The notes under the pieces are model-generated. The model did no database searches, had not been told where the DNA came from, and saw only the letters and a program-made list of their open reading frames with translations. Made by a program: the position numbers and the translations under genes. Shown here one piece after another: positions 1 through 10,398 of a stretch of DNA of 64,000 bases (within the stretch, counting starts at the first letter, position 1; each line of letters opens with the position of its first letter). This DNA comes from Chlamydoabsidia padenii (Eukaryota; Mucoromycota; Mucoromycetes; Mucorales; Cunninghamellaceae): positions 186,001 to 250,000 of the forward strand of contig JAIWND010000004.1 of NCBI GenBank assembly GCA_025330725.1. Reading direction: 5' to 3'.

Positions 1-2771
1 TAAATCAGGCATAAAACCAATGGTTTCCATGTGGCTTGAGAGTTTCGGATCGTGGTAGCTGAGAAGATGACGGAAGACGGCCAAGTATTCTTGAAGTACA
101 TGTGCGTTATCCGACAAGAAGAAGTTGTTGAGGAATCTTGGTATAAATAGTTGCAAACATGCAAAAGCCATGGGTTCGTCGTTGAAGTGAAGAGTTAAAA
201 AGGGAGCACACAAAGAATCCAAACCTTGCCAATAAGTCAAATCGGGATTAGCAAACACCCAGGCTTTCAACAGGCGCCGTAATTTGTCATGACCAACGGA
301 GGACGCCAACAGTTGATTGTATTGATGACACCTGGGGACATCTAATAAATATAAAAAAAGATGAGAATCCAGTTGTGTTTTTGTGCGTTTTCACTTACCC
401 ATATCTATTTGGCGATCAGAGCCAACATCAATGCATTTGTCGATATCACTATACTGTTGCTGTATGCTTCCATTTACACCAAGAATGGCAGCCCACACTT
501 TGCCTCGGAGTAAAGGCGGAATATCCACTTTGGCATGATGAATTAGTTCCTTTTTTGATGCGGGATATTGTTGTAATAAAGCTGAGAATAGTGCCTGTCG
601 TCGGAATTGGTAGTTGACGTCCTGTTCCCGCAAAAAAAGAGGTAGTTTGCTGTTATTGCCACCATTGCCGTTGCTGTTCGAATTAATCCCATTGGTAGTG
701 CTGTTCTGTGTTGAGGATACAAGATGAGATATGGAAGAATGAGATCCAGGGGTTGTGGAAAAAGTCGTTGGCGTTGTCACTGGGGATATATTGTGAGTAG
801 GGCTTGTTGGTGGTAATGAGGACACCGAGTTGGATCGACTGAGACCTGTAAATGAGAGAGTTCGACGCCCTGACCGCGTTGCTGGTGGTGTTGTAGGTAT
901 TGTATTATTGCTACGCTGTGGAGTCATAGGCGATGTTACTGGGTGGTCGTCTAATTTACTATTGTCATGGCCGATGGTGTCATCCGTAAATATAAATTCA
1001 TCTTCAAGAGGTGCTTCGTCGCTGTTGTCTGAGGTAAATCGTTTCCGTTCTCCATCACGCAAAAAGTTTACATCGTCGTCATCCACCACCATAAAGTAAT
1101 CAGTGTCCCATTCAAAGCGATCTATAGACCCATTCGTTCGTTGTCCCTCGTCCAATCGTTGATACAGTTCCTTGTATCCCAATTTGAAGGTCGTATCCGA
1201 ATAGAGTTGAGCAGAATCCTTTGCTGTCGTTCCGATTTCCATGCCTTCCTGTAACCCGCAGAGTTGAGGGAGACGTTCGATCACAGGTGTTATAGAGAAT
1301 GCGCCCTTTTTTTCAGCATCCAATTCCACATCGCCACCTGCCAATTTCCACAAGTTGTAGACTTGAGAGATTGGTAAACCTCGTAGTATATCCTTTGTTT
1401 GTTCTTGATCCTGTCGCTTCGTAATATCCTCCATGAGATTCCCATCATCTGTGTCCATATAGTCATCGGAAACAAGCGCCGGGCCTTTGATCCAGTGAAC
1501 ATTGTGTTGTGATGATAGGTTGTTGATCCATGGGGACAAGAAACGAGATGATAAGAGAGAATGGCAACTAGGGCGTTTCATGGCATCCACCTGCAAGCAA
1601 TCCAAGATAAAGTGTTGTAAATCCACCAATGTACTTGATGAATCACCATCCTTGTTGCTTTTGACGTCAGTTTCGTTGTTGTCAACATCGGCCTGTTGCA
1701 GAAACTTGATTATCTTGTCGTTAATATCCAATGAGCCGATTTCTTTGTGTTGCCAAACATTGTCACCAGATGCCATTCCCCAATTTGCCAGCATTGTCAA
1801 GGAGTTAAATATCAGACCCAAATCAGAGGTTGTCCAAAAGGAGCACCGAGTATATTGTTCCACCAAAATGATACCAATACTCCATATATCTTGCTTCGTG
1901 CTTCTTCGTCCATCCAAGTTCAATATACTTTCTGGGGCAAGGTATTCAGGATAGCCAATCGGGAAGTCGATGTCTGTGCCTTGACCTGTCATATAGTTGA
2001 GACCATAATTAAATAACTTGACATGTTGCTACTTCACAAGTATCACAATGTAAGTAGTTTAGTTATTACACTATTTGAATTTTTCCTTTTTTTTATTTTT
2101 ACCTTTGAGTCTAGTAGTATCAGTCGAGGATTTAAACAGCCATGAACTATCCCCAAATCATGCAGGTAAGCAAGTCCCTCCAGTATTTCACCAGCCAATT
2201 GTTGTAGAAGACTATAAAAGTAAAAAGGTAAAGAACAGGTGAGTTCATGGGAAGTATGCATCACGTTCATGATGATTGATTACCTTTGGTTTGTAAAGTC
2301 GATTTGGGCGGAGGATAGATAACTTCCAACCTTTTGCAGTGAGCGTCCAAAGTACTCTGATACCACAAAGAGCCTGTCTTTTTTATACAAGTAAATGAAA
2401 AGTAGTAAAAAAAAGTTAGTTCGTAAATTGTATATTGTTTTGTATAAATGTATCTTCTTGATTCATTCTAGTGCTTACCATGTTTGCCACGAAGAATGTC
2501 AACATAAGTACACAAATGAGGATGTCGCAAAGTCTAAAGAGAATATCAAGTAAGATTAGATGCCTGTGATGAATTTCCCTATTTATCCACTTACCTTTAG
2601 ATATTGGAATCGTCCAATGATTTGAGATGGAGCAGACAAGGCCAGGTGTCCTGACTGAGCAAGCAATTCCGTGGTGGCAGCTGAGGCGACAAAGTTGCAG
2701 TATGCTAATGTAGGGGTCGGTTGTTCCATAGGTCGTGTTATTAAATCTACATCGTTTGCAAATAAAGCCAT
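1..2771 (-). CDS. TBCK: TBCK-like protein: pseudokinase plus TBC (Rab-GAP) domain, 3' end outside window
   Basis: TBC domain-containing kinase-like protein, in animals linked to Rab regulation, endosome/mRNA transport and mTOR signalling. It starts at the ATG at 2771 ([10 protein letters not shown]). Short exons follow at about 2480-2536 ([18 protein letters not shown]), 2280-2375 and 2105-2212, then a long exon at about 392-2030 and the TBC part to base 1. The kinase core is degenerate: the catalytic-loop HRD reads HGC ([12 protein letters not shown]) and DFG reads NYG, as expected for a TBCK pseudokinase. The kinase C-lobe keeps [10 protein letters not shown] and DIWSIG. A Ser/Thr/Asn-rich linker leads to the TBC domain: [15 protein letters not shown], then after an intron (about 342-391) [12 protein letters not shown] and [12 protein letters not shown]. 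The order and wording match metazoan TBCK closely. The rest of the TBC domain and the expected rhodanese domain lie beyond the left edge. Confidence 0.93.
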
Positions 2772-2910
2772 GGCTTGGCTAATGTGTAAGGGTGGCTAAT
2801 GTATAAGGGGAAGAAGAGAGAGAGGGATGAATGATGTTTGGGTATCAAGAGTAAAAGAGAAGGGGAAGAGCCGTGAAGAAAAAATTGAGTTTTTTTCAAG
2901 TCCATACAAT

Positions 2911-2922
2911 TTTTAAATTCCG
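2911..2922 (+). promoter_or_regulatory. CCCG-type upstream motif (TTTTAAATTCCG)
   Basis: Copy of the dispersed TTYRAAAYCCCG motif, 140 bp upstream of the TBCK start codon. Function is inferred only from its repeated upstream position. Confidence 0.45.
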
Positions 2923-2969
2923 ATAATGGTAGAGCATTGGGGAGTAGTTGAATAATGTATTAGTATTGA

Positions 2970-3245
2970 TTATTGATATCCTTTAGTTATTTTCTGCTTA
3001 CCACAACTCGACAAAGTCGTTTTCGATAATGGGAGAAGTGATTCCAGTGATGTAATTGGTTGGTTGTCCACTTGTAGTAACGTTTTCAAAATCGCCACAA
3101 AGACTTTATCCTTTACATTGCCAATGTGGATTGATGACAGTAGAGTTTGTTCATTACCAATAGCAGGGTCCAAGAGTTTAATTACTTTAGACGCACCAGA
3201 ATAGAGTAACAAAAGAAGAAGATAAAAATAAAATAAAGATAGCAA
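2970..3245 (-). other. Unrecognised reading frame between VMP1 and TBCK (possible exon or relic)
   Basis: An open stretch encodes a plausible globular segment (SGASKVIKLLDPAIGNEQ, then HIGNVKDKVFVAILKTLLQ) and ends near a good splice donor (TGTG|GTAAGC at about 3003). Its first 15 codons are T-rich, intron-like sequence. It lies downstream of the VMP1 stop and upstream of the TBCK start on the same strand. No family recognised. It could be a small gene, an alternative exon or a relic. A copy of the upstream motif sits just before it. Confidence 0.25.
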
Positions 3246-3248
3246 ATG

Positions 3249-3261
3249 CGGGGTTTTAAAA
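3249..3261 (-). promoter_or_regulatory. CCCG-type motif (TTTTAAAACCCCG on minus strand)
   Basis: Copy of the dispersed motif between the VMP1 stop and the unrecognised reading frame at 2970-3245. The core gggttttaaaacc is palindromic. Confidence 0.4.
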
Positions 3262-3327
3262 CCGGCATAAATTTATTAGCAAGCCATTAAAAAAAAGGAT
3301 GATAATTGTAAAGTGTAGGGTATATAT

Positions 3328-4887
3328 CTATTCAAGCACTTTGCGTTTAACCAAGAGCTCTATTTTCGCATGATGTTGCTGTTTCATGTAGACCAATCCA
3401 AGTGATTCTATCGAGGAGATTACAAAGTATCCAATCACAAGCGATAAAAAGTAGTTCCAAATTATCATAAAGTATCCAACCTATCATACAAATCCAAAGT
3501 GGTTAATAAATATCCAGCTTACATAATAATCATAACTTGCCTGATTCGATGCCTGATCTTCAGAGAATGACTTGTTGAGTTGACGAGTCTGATCAGTGAT
3601 GATATGAGATAAAGTTTTATGCAGTGTGGGTAGAGATGATTCAAGTGAGGCCAAAAGCAAAGCCAATGTACCATGGGAGAAGGTAATTATGACAATCACA
3701 GCCTATAAAACAAGTTTAATGATAAAAATAAGTGTCTTTGATGGTTATCAGATTTCAATATGTTACCTGTATTGAGGATTTGATACAAGCTTTGCCCAGT
3801 AAGGTTGCACCAAAAAAGGTCGTAAATGGTATCAAAAAGTGACCACAAGTTATACCAGCCAAGTCAAATAGAGGGTTCGGAATGGATGCAAATAGAAGTA
3901 TACCAAAGAATCCCAGTTTCTTCATGCCAATATATAATAAGGACGAGACAGTTTCCTTCAATGTTCGATCTTGAGCCAATTTCTTCATGCTAGTTTCAAA
4001 TTCCGACAGTTCTTGATTCTTGCCACCAGAGATTGCCACTATACATCATCAAAAGTGTCAGTTACAGTCTTTCCCTCCTCCTTTTTTTTATATTTCTTCC
4101 AGATCACAACCCATTGCCTAGATGACTTTTATGGTTTACCTGCACGAGCCATAAAGTAAGGTGGAAGCTCACCGAGTGCTGTCCCGATCCCCCAAGCAAG
4201 AGTTTCCATTGCAATACACTGATATATCAAACCTAAAGCAGGCGGTTTTTCCATAGATCCAATAAGGGGAAGTGTACACTCTAATCTATAACTATAAAAA
4301 GATAAACAATATATAAATAATGAGTGATATCCAAGATCGAGAAAATCTCCCCATCCCCCCTTTTACGTACGTTGATGGATTTCTTGCCATAGTACTGGTA
4401 GTATTACATTCATAAACAGCTAATGTCACTTCAGCAATATAAGGTCCAAGAAACAAGATAAAGGTATGTAATCCAGATCCAAGTCCAACAGAGGAAGCTA
4501 CACCTAATATTATCCAATAACCATACCATGCGACCTGTTGTTCCATCCAACCTACTGTCTATAATAAAGAACGCCACCCCCCCCACACACACATACACAC
4601 AAGGTTAACAATAAAAACAATATCAGTAACATTTATCTTTTAAATTATTGGACTTACATTTTGATGAGGTCCTTCCAACCTGCGTGCTATCCAAAGTACC
4701 ATTACGAGTACCACAAAAGTCAGTGTGATACGATTATGCCGACCAAAGTATAGGGTAAGAGATTGAATCTTATGTAAAATATACTTGACAAAATAAGTCA
4801 GGACCAAGAGAGGACTTGTCCATATCGATATGTATTGAAGTTCTTTATCAAACTGTGTTTTCCGCCGTTTAATGTATTCTGTCAAGG

Positions 4888-4923
<36 letters not shown>

Positions 4924-5066
4924 CCAAGAGTTTAGTTCAAGTAACCATTTGCAGTCTACCTTTTTTTACCGTCTAATTCATCGCCAGGTTCCGGGTGACT
5001 TGAATTCTGCCTTGTTATAGAGTGTGGAGGTAATGTTTCATTATTTGCTATTTGATATTTACACAT
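3328..5066 (-). CDS. VMP1: Vacuole membrane protein 1 (VMP1) homologue, VTT-domain ER scramblase
   Basis: Multi-pass ER membrane protein. VMP1 family proteins scramble phospholipids and are needed for autophagosome formation and ER-organelle contacts. The start ATG at 5066 gives [10 protein letters not shown]; about seven exons follow. Signature blocks in order: [51 protein letters not shown]; the exon near 4160-4255 with [19 protein letters not shown]; then [33 protein letters not shown] and [13 protein letters not shown], all close to human VMP1. The last exon follows a short intron (about 3483-3524) and adds the final membrane segment and a basic tail ending KRKVLE. Intron 1 carries a 34-base homopolymer, a poly-T on the transcript strand. 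VMP1 is absent from budding yeast, so its presence fits an early-diverging fungus. Confidence 0.93.
4888..4921. repeat. Poly-A tract (34 bp) in VMP1 intron 1
   Basis: Uninterrupted A run; on the transcribed strand it is a poly-T next to the 3' splice site. Confidence 0.9.
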
Positions 5067-5515
5067 GAGAGTCTATCCAGTTGAGGTATGTGATAAAACC
5101 GAGAAGAAGAAGAAAAAGTAAAAGATAAGAAAGGAGGGTTGGACTCAGGACCAGGTCATTTTTATGAGGTTTCAAGCGGGCTTTTAAAAAATCACATTTC
5201 ACGTGAACTGATTATTATGCTGGAAAGTCTCTCGACCTTCATCATGAGCATGGCCAGGATTATCCCCCTCATCACCCCCCCCCACTTCTCCTTTAGTCTC
5301 CTTCATCATAATTATTATGTCTCTCCTTTTTGTCGTTTTGGTTTCCGACATGATTCATCAACAAAACTGTATATAAATAGATCGAGTAGACCAACCTTTG
5401 TACCTGGTTTAAAATACCGTCTGTGCATTTTATGCATTGTGCTTTGTTTATGATCAAGAGAGATGATGATCATTTAATTCCTCATGATGGTGTCAGTGAT
5501 ACGTGTCTGATTACT

Positions 5516-5556
<41 letters not shown>

Positions 5557-5757
5557 CGTTTCAGTCATTTTACGTGGAGTATCTTGTAGCGTCAATGCAT
5601 AAATAAGCCGGACTTTGAAGCAGACTGATAAAGTGTGCGTGTGTGCCTCCCAAAACAAAAGTCATACATAATAATAATAAAAAGACATCATTTATTCCAA
5701 ACAAACTATTTATTTATTGATATAAAAAAAAACATGACTATATTCTATTCTAGTACT
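5067..5757. other. Intergenic, VMP1 upstream region
   Basis: No convincing gene. It contains a weak motif copy (CGGGCTTTTAAAA, 5177-5189) about 110 bp upstream of VMP1 and a 40-base poly-T tract at 5517-5556. The open frame at 5139-5453 has no recognisable content. Confidence 0.6.
5517..5556. repeat. Poly-T tract (40 bp)
   Basis: Pure T run in the VMP1/UBP zinc finger intergenic space. Confidence 0.9.
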
Positions 5758-6282
5758 TCATGAAGACGAAGAAGAAGATGAGGGTTGATCTTGCTCGCGG
5801 ACCATTTGAGTGTTGATCAGGGTCGGTGGTTCTTCGTTGAATTTGGCTACATAGGCTCTATGTTTCAAATCATCCAGTGTCTAATAAGATGATCATAAAC
5901 AACAAATAATTAGTTAGTTCTTGACAAAGGAGTACACTATTCTTTTTACCTGATGAGTCACATAACTATCACATGCAAAACACCAAACAGATAGATCAGA
6001 GTAACTGAGACAGACAAAGTGATCAGAGTGTTCGACATGATCCACCATATGAGCTTGACGGTATCTAGAGCATAAAACAATTCCACATGTAAGACACTGC
6101 CAGTTTTCCATCGTATTGTCGCACATTTGGCAAGGTCGTTCGATATGGACAGGATGATTTGTTGTCGAATTGGGTAAATGTGGACAGTTGGTGATAGGTT
6201 CGACAGCAAAGCCAATATCTTGCTTGTTCAGTTGTTGTTGGAGTTCAAGTGCAAGTGAAGCGTCGGTATCGTTTTGTGGCAT
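5758..6282 (-). CDS. Stand-alone UBP-type (ZnF-UBP) ubiquitin-binding zinc finger protein
   Basis: About 155-residue protein in two exons (6282 to about 5950, then about 5758-5882). Exon 2 begins TLDDLKHRAYVAKFNEEPP and ends in a run of serines. Residues about 30-115 form a ZnF-UBP domain like the C-terminal finger of HDAC6: NCPHL, CQMCDNTMENWQCLTCG, VLCSRYRQAHMVDH, HFVCLSYSDLSVWCFACDSY. Zinc ligands and the residues that in HDAC6 hold the free ubiquitin C-terminal GlyGly (Arg of CxRY, Trp of VWC) are kept; the later Tyr is Phe. There is no deacetylase or protease domain, so this is probably a free ubiquitin-tail reader, not a deubiquitinase. The start codon is the first ATG in frame. Confidence 0.85.
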
Positions 6283-6360
6283 CGTTCTAGAGCAAGTTTA
6301 CAGGGAAGAGAAGGGTGCTTCTCAAAAATAAAAATAAAAGTGTGTGTGTGTGTAAAAATA

Positions 6361-6372
6361 TTTCAAATTCCG
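6361..6372 (+). promoter_or_regulatory. CCCG-type upstream motif (TTTCAAATTCCG)
   Basis: 79 bp upstream of the UBP zinc finger start codon, and near-identical to the copy at 12892. Confidence 0.5.
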
Positions 6373-6390
6373 CCATTTTTATTAGTTGGG

Positions 6391-7818
6391 TTAAAGTACT
6401 GTACACTGGTTAATGATATCTACAAACCTATCCATAAGTATTGTTGCTTTTGATTCATCAATAGATCCAGACTGCCATCCAAATGTTGCATACACCGTAT
6501 CGTTTACCGTCACCGTATTGAGTCCCAGAGCAGTAGTATAAGTTTGAGCCGATTGTGCAAACCAAAGACCATCCAAGCGCCAGGCACCCAAAGCAGGAGG
6601 ACCAAACCGGCCAAGGTCAGAATGTTCCAAACCACCCTCACGACCCATCCGATGTTTCTTTCTTTTATCTTGCCAAAAGCCAATATAATCCTGAGGATAT
6701 TTCAATAGAGAGAGGAATTGAGCACCAATACAAGACCGGGATTTGTTTGCTTGAAGTGCACCATGATAATCAGTTGCCTGTCGCCAAATGTCAGTCAAGT
6801 CGTTGGGAGTCCAATAATATACATAAGCACCCACAAAGTTCCCTATTTCATTATTTGCCTGTGAGAGGAATCGATAGTTGATTGGCGTGGAGACGGTTGT
6901 TGATTGATTAGGATAGACTTCCGACCAGGCAAGAAGAAAGGCGGCATGTAATACCGCATGAGGAGATACCCCAAAGGTTGTCTTGACTAATTGGACCAAA
7001 GTTTGCCAAGTATCACCACCGATTGTTCGCGCCTTGATCGTTGTCTTGTGTGCTTCACCATCAATCGCCGCATGATCCCCTTCCCATCCTTCTTTGGTCA
7101 TTCCCATCCATTGTCGGAGTCTAGTTGGTAGTAGTGAATCCTTTAGTATGCCCCCTACAAGTCCACCATAATCCAAAAGGGTCGGTTTAGGAAGTGTCGG
7201 TCTGGCCTCCATGGGTGTTGGTAGTGTCGTAGGAGAATCACTCGTCACCAGCCAATCTTGTTGTTTCCCTGTCGCCATGAGTTCATTGTTGTTCAATCCT
7301 TCGATAAAGGCCTGCCAGAAAAGTGTCAAACTGGCACCGTCCATGATAACGTGATGAGAGGTGAGTATCACTGTACATTGATCAAGTACACCTGGTCGAA
7401 TCAGTATTTGTAAACGCCATAAAGGAAGAGCAGAGTCATGATCCATGTCCACCCATTCTTGATCACAGGCAGCACCAAGGGCTTCTTCGAGGGAGAGGGA
7501 GGAGTCTAGGACAGAGACAATGTTATCAAGTGAGAAGCTGGATGTGTGCATAAAGTATGGAGCCGCTTGATCGATATTACGCACAACAAGACTGAGAGAG
7601 GGATAACGCTGGACCATATGAGTAATAACAGGATAGAATTGTTGCAAGTAAAAGGTCAAGATCGAAGTAGTATTGTCGTCATTGGTGGGACGGGGTTGAT
7701 GAGTTAATTGAGCTGAGCAAGTCACCGATCCATAGCAATGCGTTAATGATTTTGATAGTTGGTACTTTTCCAAAAGGCCAAAGGTACGATGTTTCGTTAA
7801 TATCGGTGAGTGAGTCAT
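6391..7818 (-). CDS. Alcohol-acetyltransferase-like / condensation-fold acyltransferase
   Basis: Single-exon 475-residue enzyme of the CoA-dependent acyltransferase fold. The catalytic motif HHxxxDG is intact (HHVIMDG, residues about 155-161). The N-terminal RTFGLLEKYQ resembles the start of the AATase family (PF07247), which acetylates alcohols or other hydroxyl compounds. A second-half segment (TPINYRFLS, then FVGAYVYYW) matches the usual C-terminal subdomain, where a DFGWG-like motif would lie; here TFGWQSGS is seen. No carrier protein or adenylation domain is nearby, so it is not part of an NRPS. The substrate cannot be read from sequence. A weak motif copy (TCAAATTTCCGC, 7878-7889) lies 60 bp upstream. 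Confidence 0.72.
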   Translation of the reverse strand: MTHSPILTKHRTFGLLEKYQLSKSLTHCYGSVTCSAQLTHQPRPTNDDNTTSILTFYLQQFYPVITHMVQRYPSLSLVVRNIDQAAPYFMHTSSFSLDNIVSVLDSSLSLEEALGAACDQEWVDMDHDSALPLWRLQILIRPGVLDQCTVILTSHHVIMDGASLTLFWQAFIEGLNNNELMATGKQQDWLVTSDSPTTLPTPMEARPTLPKPTLLDYGGLVGGILKDSLLPTRLRQWMGMTKEGWEGDHAAIDGEAHKTTIKARTIGGDTWQTLVQLVKTTFGVSPHAVLHAAFLLAWSEVYPNQSTTVSTPINYRFLSQANNEIGNFVGAYVYYWTPNDLTDIWRQATDYHGALQANKSRSCIGAQFLSLLKYPQDYIGFWQDKRKKHRMGREGGLEHSDLGRFGPPALGAWRLDGLWFAQSAQTYTTALGLNTVTVNDTVYATFGWQSGSIDESKATILMDRFVDIINQCTVL

Positions 7819-8153
7819 TTAAAAGAGAAGAGAAAGAGAAAGAAAAGAAAAAGAGGGGAAAAAATTATCCCACTCGATCAAATTTCCGCAGAGAGCGGAT
7901 ATTGAAATATTTGGCAGGTGTAACCCTCACCCAGGCACAACCTGCTGCATCTCGGCCCGCTTATCAAGGCTCGAATCAAAGACATTTTGATGGCTACCAA
8001 CAGTTTTAATCAGTCAATCCATCCAATTACAAAGCCCCTTTAAAACATAGTTTATTGATATAAATGTTAAAAGTAAAATGGTATAATTAAGTTAAAAAAA
8101 AAAAAAGCAAACTAGACAGGGTAAATGTAAATTGTAAAGTGAATGTAATCTAC
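7819..8153. other. Intergenic spacer
   Basis: Holds the acyltransferase promoter side and the 3' side of the coiled-coil gene; no gene seen. Confidence 0.6.
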
Positions 8154-9962
8154 CTAGGGGTTATTATTAGTGAGTAGGTCGCATAGTCGTTGTTCCCGGT
8201 CTTCTAGTTGTGCATGCGTATCATCCAATTGTCGCTGCAATTCCGCAATAACATCCTCTAATCGTCGTATGGTTTGGTAAAGTTCATTGTGTGTTGTTGT
8301 TGTCGATGATGATGATGATGCCAGTCGATGAGATTTTGACCTTGGGAGGGACCGATGGGTACTTGAGAGTCGTGGAATAGAAGACGATCGGCTGGACTTG
8401 ATCGTAGACAAGTTGGTGGTGGCCCGATGATGTGATCTATTGTTACCGTCAATATAGCTGTGTCGAAATCCATCCATATGCCGTTCATCCAAAGAGCGAT
8501 GTGTCCATGATTTCTTGGTTCCAGTCAACCTTGTTTTCCCATTTCTATGATTCTCCGATTCCATTGTTGCCTTGGTTTCCCTAGCCTTGACATCATCGAG
8601 TTCCATTTCCATTGTTGCCTTGTCCTGTTCGAGTTTCTGAACATCGCCCGTTAAATGTTGTATCTGATCCATCAATGCATCTTTTTCGAGTTCCATTTTC
8701 TGTCCCATTTGATCGAGTTCATCCAACAGTTGATCTTCCTTTTTCTGATGTTTCAAAAGTTGCATTCCCTTTTCGTGTACATCCACATTGAGCTCGTTGA
8801 TTTGTTGTTCCATTTCTGCACATTGATCTTGTTGCTGTTCCAGTTGCGCCTTCAATTCTTCCACTTGTTGTTGATAGTTTAATGCATCCGCCGCCATCCG
8901 TTGTAGTTCCTTGTTGTTGTCCCGGACAAATAATTGAAGGTCCTCCGTCTTGCGTTTTTCATTGTTGAGGTGATCTTGTAATTCATTCTTTTCGAGTTCC
9001 ATCGCTTCCCTTTGTTGCTGTAGTGATAAAGTATGCTGATCCTTGATTGTCTCTAATTCCTGAATCCTTGCATTTGATTGAGTATCCTGGTCGCGCTGTA
9101 GAGTGTCGATTTGTTGCTGTAAAGCTTCCATCACCTCTTTTTTGTCCTGTTCCACCAACGCCAATTGTTGTGATAATAAAGTGATCTGTTGTTCAAGGTC
9201 GGCCTTTGTCCTATCCAGTTGATTGTTGGCCAGGGATAGTTGTTGTCTGAGTTCATCGTTATGTTGTTCAAGGGTCGTCCTCGTCGAGTCCAAGTTGGTT
9301 TGTAAGGTTGTAATGGTTTGGTCTAGTTGAGTAGTATTGTCCTCCAAAGTGATGATCTGCTGGTTATTGATATGTTGTAATTCCTCTACTTGTTGTTGCA
9401 TGTCGACTAATTGTTGCTCGAGTTTCCGTTCAGTTTGTTCCATTGTTGTGAGCTTGTCCTCCAGAGCTTGTTTGTCCAATAGTAAACTGTCTATTCGAGA
9501 TTGCAAATCCATCGTTTCCAAATCTTGTGCATCCCGTTGTTGTCGCAAATCATTTATTGTTTCCTTTAAAGTATCCTCGCTGTGTTGCAAAGTGTCTAGT
9601 TGTTGTTGTAGAGCATCCACCTGTCGAGTATGGTCGTGTGTGTTTCTATAGCGTTCGAATTCGAGAGCGAGAGCATCATAGTCCTGTTGTATTCGATCCA
9701 ACTGCTGGTTTTGATAATTTGTTTTGTTCTGTTGAAGGAGGGATAGATTTTCCACTTGAGTCGTATTATGGTCGAGCTTTTGTATGATCGTCGTCCAACT
9801 ATCGGCACCCCTGGTTCCCACTGCTTCCCGCCAGACCCAGACTAAGCCAGACAATCCAAGAACAAGTAATGTTGCTGAGGTTGATGTATATGGGCCAACA
9901 CCAAGAACCGCGATCCAGACAATATAAAAGAAAAAGTTGTTTGGTAAATAGGATTTCACCAT
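8154..9962 (-). CDS. Membrane-anchored long coiled-coil protein
   Basis: Single-exon 602-residue protein. Residues about 8-46 form two close hydrophobic segments (FFFYIVWIAVLGVG and ATLLVLGLSGLVWVW), probably a hairpin or double membrane anchor at the N terminus. Residues about 60-440 are a nearly unbroken Gln/Glu/Leu-rich coiled coil, followed by a Ser/Arg/His-rich linker (SSRSSSIPRLSS) and a last short coiled coil near the C terminus (IRRLEDVIAELQRQLDD). Such a layout suits an organelle tether or golgin-like scaffold, but no family-specific motif (GRIP, GRAB) is visible and coiled-coil similarity is not informative. Function unknown. Confidence 0.75.
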   Translation of the reverse strand: MVKSYLPNNFFFYIVWIAVLGVGPYTSTSATLLVLGLSGLVWVWREAVGTRGADSWTTIIQKLDHNTTQVENLSLLQQNKTNYQNQQLDRIQQDYDALALEFERYRNTHDHTRQVDALQQQLDTLQHSEDTLKETINDLRQQRDAQDLETMDLQSRIDSLLLDKQALEDKLTTMEQTERKLEQQLVDMQQQVEELQHINNQQIITLEDNTTQLDQTITTLQTNLDSTRTTLEQHNDELRQQLSLANNQLDRTKADLEQQITLLSQQLALVEQDKKEVMEALQQQIDTLQRDQDTQSNARIQELETIKDQHTLSLQQQREAMELEKNELQDHLNNEKRKTEDLQLFVRDNNKELQRMAADALNYQQQVEELKAQLEQQQDQCAEMEQQINELNVDVHEKGMQLLKHQKKEDQLLDELDQMGQKMELEKDALMDQIQHLTGDVQKLEQDKATMEMELDDVKARETKATMESENHRNGKTRLTGTKKSWTHRSLDERHMDGFRHSYIDGNNRSHHRATTNLSTIKSSRSSSIPRLSSTHRSLPRSKSHRLASSSSSTTTTHNELYQTIRRLEDVIAELQRQLDDTHAQLEDREQRLCDLLTNNNP

Positions 9963-10398
9963 ATAATCTATTGGCGAGTCAGTAGAAGGAAGGATAAAGA
10001 AAGCAAAAGAGAAGAAGAAGAGAGAAAAAAAAAAAAAAAAGTTTCTGGTACATTGCCTTTTAATTGATTGGCTTTTTAAAATCCCGCATTGCTCAGTTGC
10101 CCCTACTTTACTTGATCCATTGCGTCTCTATATAAACAAGGCGTTTATTTTCATCCATTCATTTAGTAAAATAAAACAATGTTAATGACGATAATACAAA
10201 TTTGCATAAAGTTGTAGACTTTGTAGCATTACAACCGATAAAATATCCATATGTCTTTTTAAAGCCTGAATTAGACCATTTGATAAAAAGTCTGTGTTCA
10301 ACATCATATTTTTTAATACATAACATGAAGGAAAGAGGGAAGGGTATGATAACAACTACAATAATAAAGGGAAGGGAGGAAAGGAGGAGGAAGCTATT
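9963..10398. other. Intergenic: coiled-coil gene promoter and S41 3' side
   Basis: Contains a 17-base poly-A at about 10024 and the upstream motif at 10074. No gene recognised. Confidence 0.6.
10074..10087 (+). promoter_or_regulatory. CCCG-type upstream motif (TTTTAAAATCCCGC)
   Basis: Strong copy of the dispersed motif, 112 bp upstream of the coiled-coil protein start. Confidence 0.55.

Noticed and set aside
5139..5453. 104-codon open frame upstream of VMP1
   Set aside because: No recognisable segment, T/A-rich composition like neighbouring spacer, overlaps promoter DNA.
8655..9787. Plus-strand open frames inside the coiled-coil gene
   Set aside because: Shadows created by the biased Gln/Glu/Leu codons of the minus-strand gene; no domain or splice pattern.
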